From Iris pallida (lineage: Eukaryota > Streptophyta > Magnoliopsida > Asparagales > Iridaceae), in the NCBI GenBank assembly GCA_029216955.1, contig JANAVB010015600.1:32309587-32373586 (forward strand): a DNA stretch of 64,000 nucleotides, written 5' to 3'. Position numbers and translations under genes: made by a program. Below are positions 49,783 to 61,261 of this stretch, piece after piece (within the stretch, counting starts at the first letter, position 1; every line of letters starts with the position of its first letter). The notes below the pieces were generated by a model. It was not told where the DNA came from and did not search any database. It saw nothing but the letters and a program-made list of their open reading frames with translations.

Positions 49783-51358
49783 CAATGATATGATTCCGTG
49801 TCATTAAGATGCTCCACCGAAGTGCTATAAACCATGTCAGACCGGAAGGAATCGACAAGCACTCTATCAAGCCTGGAATGCTGCCTTCTGCCTCCTTCAT
49901 GTTTGTTGTGCCAAGTGAATTCGCTCTCATGGAATGGAACTTGATGCATGTGGGCTTGGAAGAGGAATTGGAAAAAGTCAACCATAGAGGCAGAGTTCGG
50001 ATGTCGACCACAAGCCCGCTCCTCCTCCCTCAACACCACGTTGAAGTCTCCACCACACAAACAAGGGACCCCCGGTTTACAAGACCGAACTTGAAGCTAC
50101 ACCTCCCACATCTACCTCCTAGCCTGCACCGACTGCCCGCCATGGACGATAGAGAGTAAAAATTGTGCTCAATACTCGGGTCTTCCATCATCACAGAGAG
50201 GGCCTGCGAATGATCCCTCTCCATGTTAAGTTTAATACCAAACCTAGAAAATACCCACATATCTTTCCCGCCCGTATTTCCTTGCTCAAAAACCAATTCA
50301 TTCTAGTAGACATAAGCTTCTCCATGTTGAGCTTGTGCTCAATAATAGCAAAAATTGCCATCTTATGAATCTTACATAGCATCTTCACCCTGTTAAGCGA
50401 TCTTTTATTAGCCAAACCACGCACATCCCATATGAGTGTCTTACTCATAATAATAGGGCAATGGAAGGTGGGGGAGTCTCGGTATCCTTGGTCTTTCCTT
50501 CTGCAATAGAGGAACGATCATTCTTCTTCTTAGTTCTCCTCCTACCCTTTTCCGCTTCATTCACATCCAGGAACCCATTTCCTGCCTCCATCCATCCCAC
50601 ACTGAGCTCATGAGAAACCCTCTTCTCTCTGATCAACTCAACTATCAAATCCATCTCACCATCTTGCAGTTTCTCTTGGGCCCTCTGTGTCTTGTTGGTA
50701 GAAGAAGTATTAGGTTCATGTTCTGTCCTACAGCCTTCCCTTCTCCCGCTCTTTCGACCCTTATTCAAATCCTATTCTGTCCTACCACCTTCCCTGCTCC
50801 CGCTCTCCTGATCCTTGTTCGAATCCTGATCTCCAGCCTCATTTAGATGGCATGATTCCTTCCCAACACTCCTTGACTGGTTCGCACACCCTATATTCTT
50901 CTGAGCTTTCCCTGAACCATCCAACTGTGTCGCTTTATTGACTTGCACATACCTTTCCATAGAGCTGCTAACGACAATCCCCTATTACAGGGAGAGTCTG
51001 ACCAATAACTCAGGCCAGGGCAGAATGCTTGGCAGCATTGTTTCCACCAGCCTACAGTATCGCAATCCCCTTCCCCATTTCAACCATGGATGCGGCCGCC
51101 TTGTCCAGACTTGGAAGAACCTGGGGAAATTTGTCCTTCCTATTGAACCTACATGCTTCCTCTCTGTGACCCCTGTGTCGACAAATATGCAGTGATTAGG
51201 GGTGTTCTCATATACTACCGATTGCCAATACCTACGATTGTTAGGCAAGGCGATCCATATCCGATCTACCATCTTCTTGCTAACATCCACCTCAGTGAGG
51301 ACTCTAGTACGGCTGGGATGAGAAATAGTTGTAGACGGGCTGTCAATAGCAAGCGGCG
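49783..51358 (-). pseudogene. LINE 5' part: ORF1 end and ORF2 endonuclease
   Basis: On the minus strand, 51358-50445 holds the end of ORF1: RVLTEVDVSKKMVDRIWIALP (DUF4283-type), then a C-x2-C-x4-H-x4-C zinc knuckle around 51145-51195 that is split by a one-base loss, then a Lys/Arg/Glu-rich linker. ORF2 begins near 50448 with MSKTLIWDVRGLANKRSLNR, and the APE-type endonuclease follows (GGDFNVVLREEER at about 50050, SEFTWHNKHEGG and SRLDRVLV at about 49850-49890). Several frameshifts lie between. It is cut at 51358 by R3 and at 49783-49787 by R2. The remaining ORF2 is at 30514-31685 and 2588-4181. Confidence 0.83.
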
Positions 51359-51708
51359 TGTCACGATCTGCACCCGGAGTAGGGGTACGAGTGCGTGACA
51401 GTGCCCAGCCTACACCACAGAAACGACGTAGAATGCTGTCTGGGCCTACTATCTAACAACAATTATAATATCAACATATGTCGAGATGGTCAACTCCAAA
51501 CGGAGGACAAGCAATGACAATATAATATACTCAATCACAAATTATAAGAAAGATAGAAGATAAGAAAAAAGTAAAGACAACAAGATATGATAAATATCCA
51601 GAAAATCTAACACAAAAATAATACAAGTCCAGAATAAACAATTCCAAATACAAACTCTAAAATAGTAACATGCCAAAGTGTTATCTGGAGACAAAGTCCA
51701 GTACTAAT

Positions 51709-51837
51709 CTAATCTAGCAGAGCTACCACTACAGCCTCTTCAGCTGGAACTAACCCCTGCTGGACTAGGGTCTCCCGGTCTACGCCCACTACATCATGAG
51801 TAACATAGTAGGTAGGACACTCGTCCTCACCGTCGTC
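51709..51837 (-). CDS. Short acidic reading frame inside R3 LTR
   Basis: A 42-codon frame on the minus strand follows the acceptor AATTTTACAG and ends in TAG. It begins DDGEDECPTYYVTHDVV and ends VVVALLD. Its position (about 350-480 bp from the LTR 3' end), acidity and C-x-TYY core match the frame in R1. The function is unknown. Confidence 0.35.
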   Translation of the reverse strand, partial: DDGEDECPTYYVTHDVVGVDRETLVQQGLVPAEEAVVVALLD

Positions 51838-53247
51838 TGTAAAATTTTGTCAACGTATCCAGTCAGGATGGAACGAGCACATCGCTAATAGCAATTCTAG
51901 TTAGATGATAAAGAATATGTAGCAGTAAATAGAGAGAATATATAAGGTAAAATGATACGTACATGAACATGGTAAGACATATCACGACTGTAAACGAGTG
52001 TAAGAGCAAGAGAACAGTGTATATCATGTACAGGACTCAAGAAACTACTATCTATGTGAGTTAGCACTAGTTTCAATATGTGATCGGCTTAGGAACTTGA
52101 TACAAGAGTTTATAGCCTAGATAATCATACATACAGTGTATGATTAACACTATTCAAGGTTCAAGACTTGATACAAAGAGGGTATTGATCATATATCAAT
52201 GCTAATACTCTCTAGTCCAAACTAGTATAGTAGATCCAACCATGACATGTTATGACACGAGATTCTCTGAGAAGGTAGCTAGCCTTCGCAGGAACCGGTG
52301 TCCATACAATGTACAAGAACAACAAGAAGGTTTGCACAAGATATCCCAAGGTAATCAAGGAATAACATCTCATGACGGGATCCAGACAAAACCAATCCAT
52401 GTGAACAATGTGTCAAGAGAACAAGAATATCTACACTAAATACAAAAAACATAGAGGATATCATAAAATAAAAATATTATCATAGAATGTACTCGCCTGC
52501 AAACTGGTGTATAGTATCAACATTGTTCGATACGACGCCTCGAAGACCTAAAATAGGGAATATTGTATCATTATCATGTTTGAGATTGAAAACTATTCAA
52601 ACTAGTCCAATTCTAGGCCATGAAGTCATTTCTAGGTCAAAATAGTCAAATCTAGTCAATTGTAGGTCAAACTAGTCCAATTAGCCATTTCTAGATAGTA
52701 CTAGTCTATATCTAAGTAATTAGGGTTTGTATCCTAAGGATTTTAATCATAATAGTTAATACTAGGTTAGGATACCCTATAGCATTATCTTGGTGTTACC
52801 CCCAAGGTAATATCAAGACCTTAACTCAACAAATATCTAACCCATGCCTCATTGGGATACATCCCATATATACCCAATATGCATATTAGGCTAATATCAT
52901 GTAAATATACACACACACATATATATATAACACTGATATAAAAAGGGATCTATATAACCCTATACATATAGGTAATATGGTCACTCTCACAATCCTTGAA
53001 CTGAAATTGGTCCAAAACCAAGTGGCTATGTAACTAAGTAACTAAATGGCTAACCACTCTTTTACAATAGGAATTCCCTGCATCTGAACCCCTCTTATAT
53101 GTCTTCACTGAACACTCATGTCCAAATGAACCCATCATTCAATTCAGTTTAGTCTTGAACTGAACTCACACACTCACCTTCCTATCTGAACATCCCATCT
53201 ACTTCAGTTTAAAAGCCTATAAGATAGTATATATATAATACACTAAG

Positions 53248-53369
<122 letters not shown>

Positions 53370-54739
53370 CATGTATTCTTACACCTATAAAGATTCACAC
53401 TCATAACCCGCTATTTGACACTCTAGTCCATTCCTCTATTGCCACTATATATTGGTGACAATCATGAGAACAACCCAACAAGTCCCTCATGTTAACCCAC
53501 ATTGCTCATACTCACTTGGTATTCACTGATACCTCTACTGCCTATTACCTGACCATTGAATTCCTTCATCCAAGGCCCCTTAACTGATGGAGTCTTCCCC
53601 TCAACTGCCATGTACACACATGTGCACAGGCTTCTCAAACCTACACACACACCAATATCTTTTGACTGCCACAATCTAACCCCCCTTGCACAACCCCCTT
53701 CTCTCTTGCACAAGTATCATGTTCATGCCAACTGCTGCTACTTAAACCCTTCTACAACTACACCTCACTAGAACCTATTACTGCTGCTACTGAAGCTGCC
53801 TACTTCTCCCTCTACCTATTTATCTATAGAACTTACTATCTATCAACATATACATATGGTTATCTATATATCCATCAAGCTATATCCATACACAGAATAT
53901 ATGTATACATATATCCAGATAGCCTCTGCCACATATAAAGATATAGATACACACCCACACAAACACATATAAATCCCCTTAATGGTAATGTCCTGCCCCC
54001 TTATCATTTTGACTGGTACACCTTTCTAACCTTCCTCTTTAACTCGGTTTGCAAATGATCCCTTTTCTTATTGAATAACGTTCTGCCACTAAACCCTTCA
54101 TAACTCTGATTCCATACCCCAGGTCAATTGATGCAGCTATCAATTGATGGCTGATACCATATCAGTCATCTATTGATACAAACAGCCCTTTAATTGAGTA
54201 TGTCCCTCACCTCTACTAACACACATACATATATACATATCTTCACATATATATATACTACCACAGGACACTCACTGATAAACATCATGTCTCACTTACC
54301 TTACTTATTGATCTATATATAAATATATATACATGCATCTGTCTCCCAAATCCTTGTCTTTCCCTTCACAAGTGAGCCTCCTGAGCCCTCAAGGCTAACC
54401 CTTCTCTTCTCAACACCCAAACTGCAATTGCTAATTTACTGATACAAGTATCAGGTAAGAAATGATACTCTAACACCAGTTCCAAGGTCTGAACCCAGAG
54501 CCCAATACATCCTCTCTACACTGTATGCAAAATCCAGTCCTTAAGATGGACTGAGCTTCCCACTCTCCTATAAACAAATTATTACATAAATATGAACAAG
54601 TTCATAAAGAGGACAATTCAAACAGCCTATATATTAACATACATGACTTATATCTTTCATGTATCAGTAAATACTTTTTTCCAAGCTAATTGTCCAAGAC
54701 ACCATCTATTTATACTCCTAAACAACGGCTCTTCCTGTA

Positions 54740-55060
54740 GAAGCATGGAAAAGAATGATTTTGCTATCCATGGGGCTTCATGCAGCGCACAAAATGCAGG
54801 AAGCTTCATGCGACTCAAAATCTCAGAAAGCTTCATGCGACTCAGGAAGCTTCATGCGGCCTTATGCTGTTCAAAATCTGCCTGTACAGCTGGCCATAAT
54901 TACTCTGACATAAAGGCGACAGCTCTGACAGAGATGATGGCTCTGACATAAAGACAAGACATGACAGGCTCCTAAAAAGACAAGAAAATCATCATGAGAT
55001 CTAGCATAATTCACAAATTCTAAAGACAACTCTTTATGCGGATCGCCTATGCGATCTCCT
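54740..55060 (+). other. LTR segment with GAAGCTTCATGCG(A/G)C motifs
   Basis: AGGAAGCTTCATGCGACTC and similar units occur irregularly (54775-54870), together with CTCTGACATAAAG repeats (54901-54955). No gene is visible. Confidence 0.5.
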
Positions 55061-55450
55061 CATGCGGCTCGGTCATGAGACCTCCCTCATGCGACTCATT
55101 CATGAGACCACTCTCATGCGGCTCAGTCATGGGGCCACTCTCATGCGGCTCGGTCATGAGACCTCTCTCATGTGGCTCGGTAATGAGACCTCCCTCATGC
55201 GGCTCAGTCATGAGACCACTCTCATGCGGCTCAGTTATGGGACCACTCTCATGGGGCTCGGTCATGAGACCTCCCTCATGAGGCTCAGTCATGAGACCAC
55301 TCTTATACGGTCGGTCGTGAGACCTCCCTCATGCGGCTCAGTCGTGAGACCACTCTCATGCGGCTCAGTCATGAGAAAACTTTCATACGGCCCGGTCATG
55401 AGACACTTTTTATGCGGCTCGGCTATGGGACAGTCCTTCATGCGGCCCAG
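55061..55450 (+). repeat. 27-bp minisatellite, about 14 copies
   Basis: CATGCGGCTC(G/A)GTCATGAGACC plus a CTCCCT or ACTCT filler repeats every 27 bp. Because 27 is a multiple of three, both strands stay open; the resulting frames are repeat artefacts. Confidence 0.88.
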
Positions 55451-55661
55451 CCAGGATGCATCGTTCATGCGGTTCGCCACAGAGTAGCAATTTAGACACG
55501 TGGCAGAAATTGACCAAGTCTTGATAGTTCGAATTTAGTGCAACAAACATATCATGATCAATCTTAACCAATCCCTAATCGCCTACTTCTCGAGGCACAG
55601 TTACAAGGATGTGGCCGAAAATTAGCCACGTGGCTATACACCCTCATTACTCATAAATTCC

Positions 55662-55668
55662 TATAAAT
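55662..55668 (+). promoter_or_regulatory. TATA box of the Tat/Ogre-like LTR
   Basis: TTCCTATAAATAGCAAG lies about 55 bp upstream of the D insertion point. D therefore landed close to the expected transcription start and separated the promoter from the transcribed region. Confidence 0.6.
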
Positions 55669-55739
55669 AGCAAGATGCTATTCCCTTGTACACAGACAGA
55701 GAGACACAGAGACATACAAAGACACTTCCAAATTACAGT

Positions 55740-56080
55740 ATTTTAGTGACGGCCATTTAGCGACGGAAATTTTCCGTCGCTATTACCGTCGGATCACCGA
55801 CGGATTTGTGACGAAATACCGACGAAAAGCAGTGGACAATTTTTTTATTTTTTTATGTCCATATCCGTCGCTACGCCGTCGATAGGTCGTCGGCCAAGTA
55901 GCGACGGTTTTATATCCGTCGCTAGAACGTCGCATATTTTGGCGACAAAAGCCTAAAATATTGGCGCAAGATTTGACTGACGACTTAGCGACGGAATAAT
56001 CCGTCGCTACTCTGGCGCGAGATTTACTGACTACATAGCGACGGAATAATCCGTCGCTACTCCGTCGCTAATTTCTGTAC
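55740..56080. repeat. Element D left subterminal repeats
   Basis: TAGCGACGGA(A/T) and inverse motifs fill this stretch. GACTGACTACATAGCGACGG-like blocks are duplicated near 55976 and 56028. Confidence 0.75.
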
Positions 56081-56129
56081 CCTAACTTAAATTGAACCGA
56101 CCGGGGGGGGGAGGAATTTTCATTCCCCC

Positions 56130-56790
56130 CCAAAACACTCTCTCTCTTCCCTCTCCCTCTCTCCGACGATCTCGCTCTCTCCGACCGCCGATCTCCCTCT
56201 CTCTCTCTCTAAGGTATGCTCTCTCTCCCCCCCTCTCTCTCTCTCTCTATCTCCCTCTCTCTCTCTTTTACGATTTGGGGGGTTGGGGGGCTGTCGTAGT
56301 GGTCGGAGAGGGTGTGGGGCAGGGGGGTTTCGGGTACGGGGTGGGGTGGTCGGGGCAAGGGTGGAGTGGGGTGGTCGGGGGCAGGGGGTCGGGGAGGGGG
56401 TCGGGCAGGGGTGGGGGGGTGGTCTGGGCAGGGGGGTTCGGGTAGGGGGTGGGGTGGTCGGTGCAAGGGTGGGGTGGAAGAGGGGGCAGGGGGGGTCGGG
56501 GAGGGGGTCGGGCAGGGGTGGGGGGGGTGGTCTGGACAGGGGGGTGGGAGAGGGGGTCGGACAGGGGTTGGGGGAGGGTCAGGCAGGGGTTGGGGGGGAT
56601 CGGGGCAGGGGGGGGGCAGGGGGGTGGGAGAGGGGGTCGGACAGGGGTTGGGGGGGGGTCGGGCAGGGGTTGGGGGGGGTCGGGGCAGGGGGGGCAGGGG
56701 GGTGGAAGAGGGGGTCGGGCAGGGGTTGGGGGGGTCGGGCAGGGGTTGGGGGGGGTCGGGGCAGGGGGGGCGTAGGAGGGACTCTGGAGT
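56130..56790 (+). repeat. CT-rich leader and G-rich minisatellite of element D
   Basis: The CT-rich leader (56135-56275) has a plausible donor CTAAG|GTATGC (about 56211). It is followed by irregular GGGGTCGGGCAGGGGTTGGGG units to about 56780. The layout matches C. All long frames here are composition artefacts. Confidence 0.75.
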
Positions 56791-56819
56791 CCCCGCGCAG
56801 GAGTCCTCCTCCTCCTCTC

Positions 56820-56997
56820 CCATAGACACACACACACACACGGACACACACACACACACACGGACACACACACACACGGACACACACACACAGACACACA
56901 CACACGGACACACACACACAGACACACACACACGGACACACACACACACACACACGGACACACACGGACACAGACACACGGATACACACACACACAG

Positions 56998-57042
<45 letters not shown>

Positions 57043-57112
57043 CATAATTTTAAGTAATTTATTAATAATATATATATATATATATATACACAGACACACG
57101 TCGTGAAGTCTA
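56820..57112. repeat. CACACA/CGGACACAC repeat followed by (TA)n
   Basis: CA repeats interrupted by CGGACACAC are followed by two TATATA tracts flanking GGCATAATTTTAAGTAATTTATTAATAAT. A related GGCATAATTTTAAGTA sequence lies at about 23499 in C. Confidence 0.8.
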
Positions 57113-57426
57113 GTATATATATTTGATTAGCTAAGGTAGAAGTTTAGCCTAATTAAGGTTAGTTTTGACAGAGTTGACTTGGACTCCTAATTTGACCTAG
57201 AACTAGCCTAGTTGACCTATTTGTATTTCGATTGATATCATATGAATAGTTTGCCTAAGATTTGATTGGGTTGGTTTTAATGTGTGGGTAAATTAGTTTA
57301 CCTTATTTTAGAGTATGACTACGTAGCTAGTGTGTAGAGTAGTATATGGTTACTAGATCCTAGTATAGAGTAGTATGTAGAGGAGTATGGCTACTAGTGA
57401 TATATAGATATGTAGGTCCATGTGTA
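57113..57426 (+). other. Spacer of element D without visible gene
   Basis: It contains several TTGAC motifs (57168-57215) and TAGAGTAGTATG repeats (57335-57385). No coding sequence is recognised. Confidence 0.5.
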
Positions 57427-57655
57427 TCTGTATCGGACTATCGCTATCGGTATCGAACTATCGCTATCGGTATCGGACTATCGCTATCGGTATCGAACTA
57501 TCGGTATCGATCGAACTATCGGTATCGGACTATCGCTATCGGTATCGGACTATCGTTATCAGTATCGACCGTATATACTTAGTATCGGGCGTAGAAGATT
57601 AGTATCGATCAGTATATAGGTTTGGGTTAAGATCAAGGTTCAAAGTATCGGTATC
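57427..57655 (+). repeat. TATCGG array in element D
   Basis: TATCG(C/G)TATCGGTATCG(A/G)AC units form the third occurrence of this repeat type in the window. As in C, it lies upstream of a truncated transposase. Confidence 0.8.
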
Positions 57656-57858
57656 GGAATAGTAGGCCGAATAGGAGGCCGAGATAGTCGAATGAGAAGA
57701 AGGGAAAAAGGGAGGAGCAGATGGGTCCAGAGCCATGGTGGTGGAGGAGAAGTAACATGAGAGCAGTTTCCGCCGTAACATCTCCTGGCTCTGCTGGCAA
57801 CTGAAGTCCAGATGCTACAAAGGACGATCCTTCGCTGAAATCGACTACAACACCCATC
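57640..57858 (-). other. Possible captured host-gene 5' end with PAM2-like motif
   Basis: On the minus strand, ACCACCATGG (ATG at 57736) is a strong start context. The frame reads MALDPSAPPFFPSSHST, and LDPSAPPFFP fits the PAM2 pattern (L-N/D-P-x-A-x-x-F-x-P) found in poly(A)-binding-protein partners. The upstream DNA could be a 5' leader. It has no counterpart in the other CACTAs and opposes the element's genes. A short motif could also arise by chance. Confidence 0.3.
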
Positions 57859-57862
57859 AGTT

Positions 57863-57963
57863 CAAGTTTATTCCTATATGAGTAGATTCCAATGCCATAG
57901 AAGCCATCAGTTTGTTGACCTTCCTCTATGGCATTGGAATATACTCATATAGGAATGAACTTG
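57863..57963. repeat. 39-bp-arm inverted repeat (hairpin) in element D
   Basis: Arms 57863-57901 and 57925-57963 pair with only two mismatches around a 23-bp loop. They share core ATTCCTATATGAGTA and CCAATGCCATAGA. It lies between the possible captured fragment and the transposase remnant, and may mark a foldback insertion or the deletion junction. Confidence 0.75.
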
Positions 57964-58002
57964 TTATGTATTGTAGAATTATAATATAGTGCCCCATTTG
58001 AT

Positions 58003-58578
58003 ATGCATATTGTTATGTTTAAATGTGAGTGGTTCGATACGACACCAAATATCGGTTGGAGAATCGATAAACAATTTAGATTCGTCGATATAAATCATCG
58101 CAGGAGGTATAGAGGGTCCGACACGTTTGCGATAGCAAGTCAGGCTGTTCAAGTCTACTATACAAGCTACCCAAGGCGTCGTAGAGATCGCTTTGACTGG
58201 TGGGCAGTATGCAAGATTAAATCTAGAAATACATTCAACGTTGGAGACCCAGCATACCAAAAGGACCAGATCGAAAAGCCCCAATACTTGGGACAACAGT
58301 CTTGTGACATGGATGTTGAATTAGAGGTTGATATACCTCTTACTGATGAAAATAGAGGGGAGGAAGAGGTTGATATACAAGACTTAGATGTCAACCAGGG
58401 GAGAAAGAGGCGTCTTGTCCCAAGTATTGAGACTGAAGAAGAAGAAGAAGAAGAAGAAGAAGAAGAAGAAGAAGAAGAACTTTATGAGGATGAGGATGAG
58501 GATACAGATGAATTCGACGATGAGGATGATGATGATGATGAGGCCGAGGCCGAGGAAGAGGACGATGACGATGATTAA
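58003..58578 (+). pseudogene. Last-exon remnant of TNP2-like transposase of element D
   Basis: Only the second half of DUF4216 and the acidic tail remain. The frame reads MHIVMFKCEWFDTTPNIGWR, then YTSYPRRRRDRFDWWAVCKIKSRN, then a long Glu/Asp tract to the stop at 58576-58578. It is closely similar to the last exon in C. It has TGG where C has the TGA at about 26302, and is open throughout. Without the catalytic domains it cannot be a transposase. An ATG at 58003 allows translation, but that is only a possibility. Confidence 0.8.
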
Positions 58579-58847
58579 ATATCGCTATATTTCAGTTGTA
58601 TCTTGAAGCACCCAATATCTAGTCTCGAATCCTAAATTATCCTATTACATTTGGATTTACAATTACAAGTCTAGTGGAACACAAGATGCCCTTTCATCAA
58701 AAGTTACAAGAATTGTACTTTGTTGTATTGGTGCATAATTTTATCAGATTTTGTGTATCTAGCTTTTATTCGTACTTCACTTCTGATTGTAATATTTATT
58801 TCAGTTTGGGATATTTGCGTATTATTGTAAGAGTTTCTTTTTGCAGA

Positions 58848-60933
58848 TGGCACTCCTAGGCCTACTCGTCTGGGCGGCACTCATCGCCCTGCTGCTGGTA
58901 TGGATATGTTTAGTTTTATATTCATTTATAAATCTATGTTGTTGGTATTTTGTTTATGTGTTCTATTTATAGGGCATGGTTGCGAGCACCCGTACTGGTG
59001 GTGCTGGCCGTGGTCGTGGCGGTGGCGACGGCGGCGGCGGTGGTGGTGGTGGTCGTGGGCGTGGGCGTGGGCGTGGTGGTAGCGGTCGTGGTCGCCAGCC
59101 GCATTCCCCGGATGTGACCTCCGATCCCAACTTGGAGAGCCCGGACACAGGCTCTTCCCGCCGTCATTCTTCCTCGGTGCCACCGACATCGTCGTCGAGG
59201 CATGTGACTCCATCCGCTAGCGGATCCGTTCCGCCACCGGATGTACCAGCGGATGCAGCAGCAGATGCAACAGGTGGCCCAGTAGTTACTGCAGGGTGGG
59301 CCTCGGAGTACCCCGGGATTCAGTTTCATCCTGTTACCGGGGAGTACGTGCGCGGACCCGCGGATCCCCCGACGCCACCAGAGAGGCTGGTGGGCGAGTT
59401 CCGACGAGAGCTATAGCCCGCTGGTGAATTGTAAGTAAATTTAAGTTAATTTATTAAATTTGTTTCATTTATTCAAGTTAATAATCCAGTCGTTGCTTCT
59501 TTATAGGTTTTTCCCGTGGGATGCTGCCCGGATTCTAGGGCGCATTATCCGGGATAACTACCATGGCCCCTATCTCAATTTTTCTGAGGTGCCTCAGGAC
59601 ATGAAGTACGTCTGGCTCGACGAGATGAGGGTATAAATCCGTCGGTGAATTATTAATTATTCTTTAAATCATTAAATTTTTTATTACGTGATATTTGAAT
59701 TTGTATGTCAGAGAACGTTCTGGTGGCCCCCCCATCGCGAGGAGACGATCCGTAGGACCTACAAAGCCGCCGCCGGGAAGAAGATACGGGATGCGGTGTA
59801 CGACCTTCGTACGGCGCATACGAGGAAGGACTGGATCCGGGCAGAGTACTATGAGCAGATGTTGAAGAAGACGGATACTCCGCAGTTCAAGCTGAAATCG
59901 GAGAAAGCTAAGGCTAATCGACAGGTCGCGGGTCTGCATACGGGGGGATCAAGGCCCCACGCATCGACGCGTGCAGATTTGGTGAGATAGCGCAAATTCA
60001 AATTCATTCTATTATTTAATTTCATACTGTTAATATACGAAGTTAATTAAATTCTACGTATGCAGGCCCAACGGGCGGTGAAGCAGGGGAAAGAGGCGGA
60101 TACGGTCACCGCTCACGATGTATTCGTGCATACACACAAGAGGCGGAAGGACGGGAGCTTCGTCGACGCGAGGGCCGAGGAGACTGATGTAAGTACTTAC
60201 GTTTATGAGATTTATGTTAGAAATATAACTGTTGTTAAGTTAATTAGATAAACTTAGGATTCAGACTATAACTTAGGGAAACATAGGATTTAGATTATAT
60301 CTTAGGAAAACTTATAGTATAAACACATTCATTGGATAGGCTGCGTATTGTGAGGCACTTAGTCGGCTTGAGATCGAGCCCCCTTCCGAGAATGTCGGCG
60401 AAACGACGCCCACCCAGACGCACTCTTCTATGGCCGCTCGCTACGACGACGTGTTCGTAGAATTCGTCGACGGCGTTAGGAAAGGGCGCGTCTATGGCTT
60501 AGGTTCCATGGCACCCTCGTTGCAGCCGTCCCCGAGATATCCATCGCCTTCGCCTCCCCCAGCGCCCCCGGTTGACGATGTGAGGGCGCAGCTTGCGACT
60601 CTGACCTTCGCGGTGTCAGATTTGTGGGCGATAGTGTTGGGGCGCTATCCGTCTGCTCCCGGTCCGTCTGCTCCCGGTCCGTCTACTGCTGCTGCCGGTG
60701 CTTCGGATCGACCTGGTCCTTCTTCCCCCGGACGGCTTTCGTTTAACCGCTCTGCGGACGCCCGCATCGTATCGGATAACACCATCTTGACGCTCCTTGA
60801 CATGATGTCGCCAGAGCTGCTACGCGCGCTTCCAGACCATGTCTTGTCCCAAGTGCCGGCACACACGGTGGAGTACATACGCAAAGCGGATGCGGCGGCA
60901 CGAGCACGAGACGATCCGACGGACGGGGTTTGA
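58848..60933 (+). pseudogene. Transposase_24-family gene of element D (one stop)
   Basis: Six exons are collinear with C: 58848-58898 (MALLGLLVWAALIALLL), 58974 to about 59428 (Gly/Arg-rich RGG-type start, GEYVRGPADPP), 59507-59630 (GPYLNFSEVP), 59712-59981 (FWWPPHREE...KLKSEKAKANRQVAGLHTGGSRP), 60066-60188 (VHTHKRRKDGSFVDARA) and about 60341-60933 (VDGVRKGRVYGLGSM, then VEYIRKADAAARARDD). The only obvious defect is a TAG at 59414-59416 where C has TGG. This is the best-preserved second gene in the window. It starts 269 bp after the transposase stop and is preceded by the acceptor TTTTTGCAG. Confidence 0.75.
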
Positions 60934-61260
60934 TTTTGTTTATGTTGTTGGTTTTGTAGACATTTGGATACATTGTATGTTCGGATATTTTTTTTATGTT
61001 TGGATAATTTAATGTTGGATATTGGATATATTGTGTTGGTAATATTTTGTTGGATATTGGATACGTTGGATATTGGTGTCGGATATGGATATTTTGCATA
61101 TGGATATATGGTGTTGGATATTGGATACGTTGGATATTCGTGTTGGATATGGATATATGGTGTTGTATATGGATATTTTGCATGTTTGATATTGTGTTGG
61201 ATGTGTTGTATAAACAGGAAAGAGTCTGTTTGCAGTATTTTTTTTTTAAAAATTAGCAGT
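60934..61260 (+). repeat. 3' flank of element D with GTTGGATATTGGATA repeats
   Basis: GTTGGATATTGGATA(C/T) and ATGGATATATGG units recur between 60960 and 61200. There is no gene. Confidence 0.65.
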
Positions 61261-61261
61261 T

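Noticed and set aside
55036..55487. Repeated-motif proteins (CGSVMRPLS and similar) on both strands
   Set aside because: They are produced by a 27-bp minisatellite whose unit is divisible by three; there is no start context or homology.
56209..57106. Long open frames up to nearly 300 codons in element D
   Set aside because: They come from G-rich and CACACA repeats and give Cys-Val or Pro/Arg repeats with no domain.
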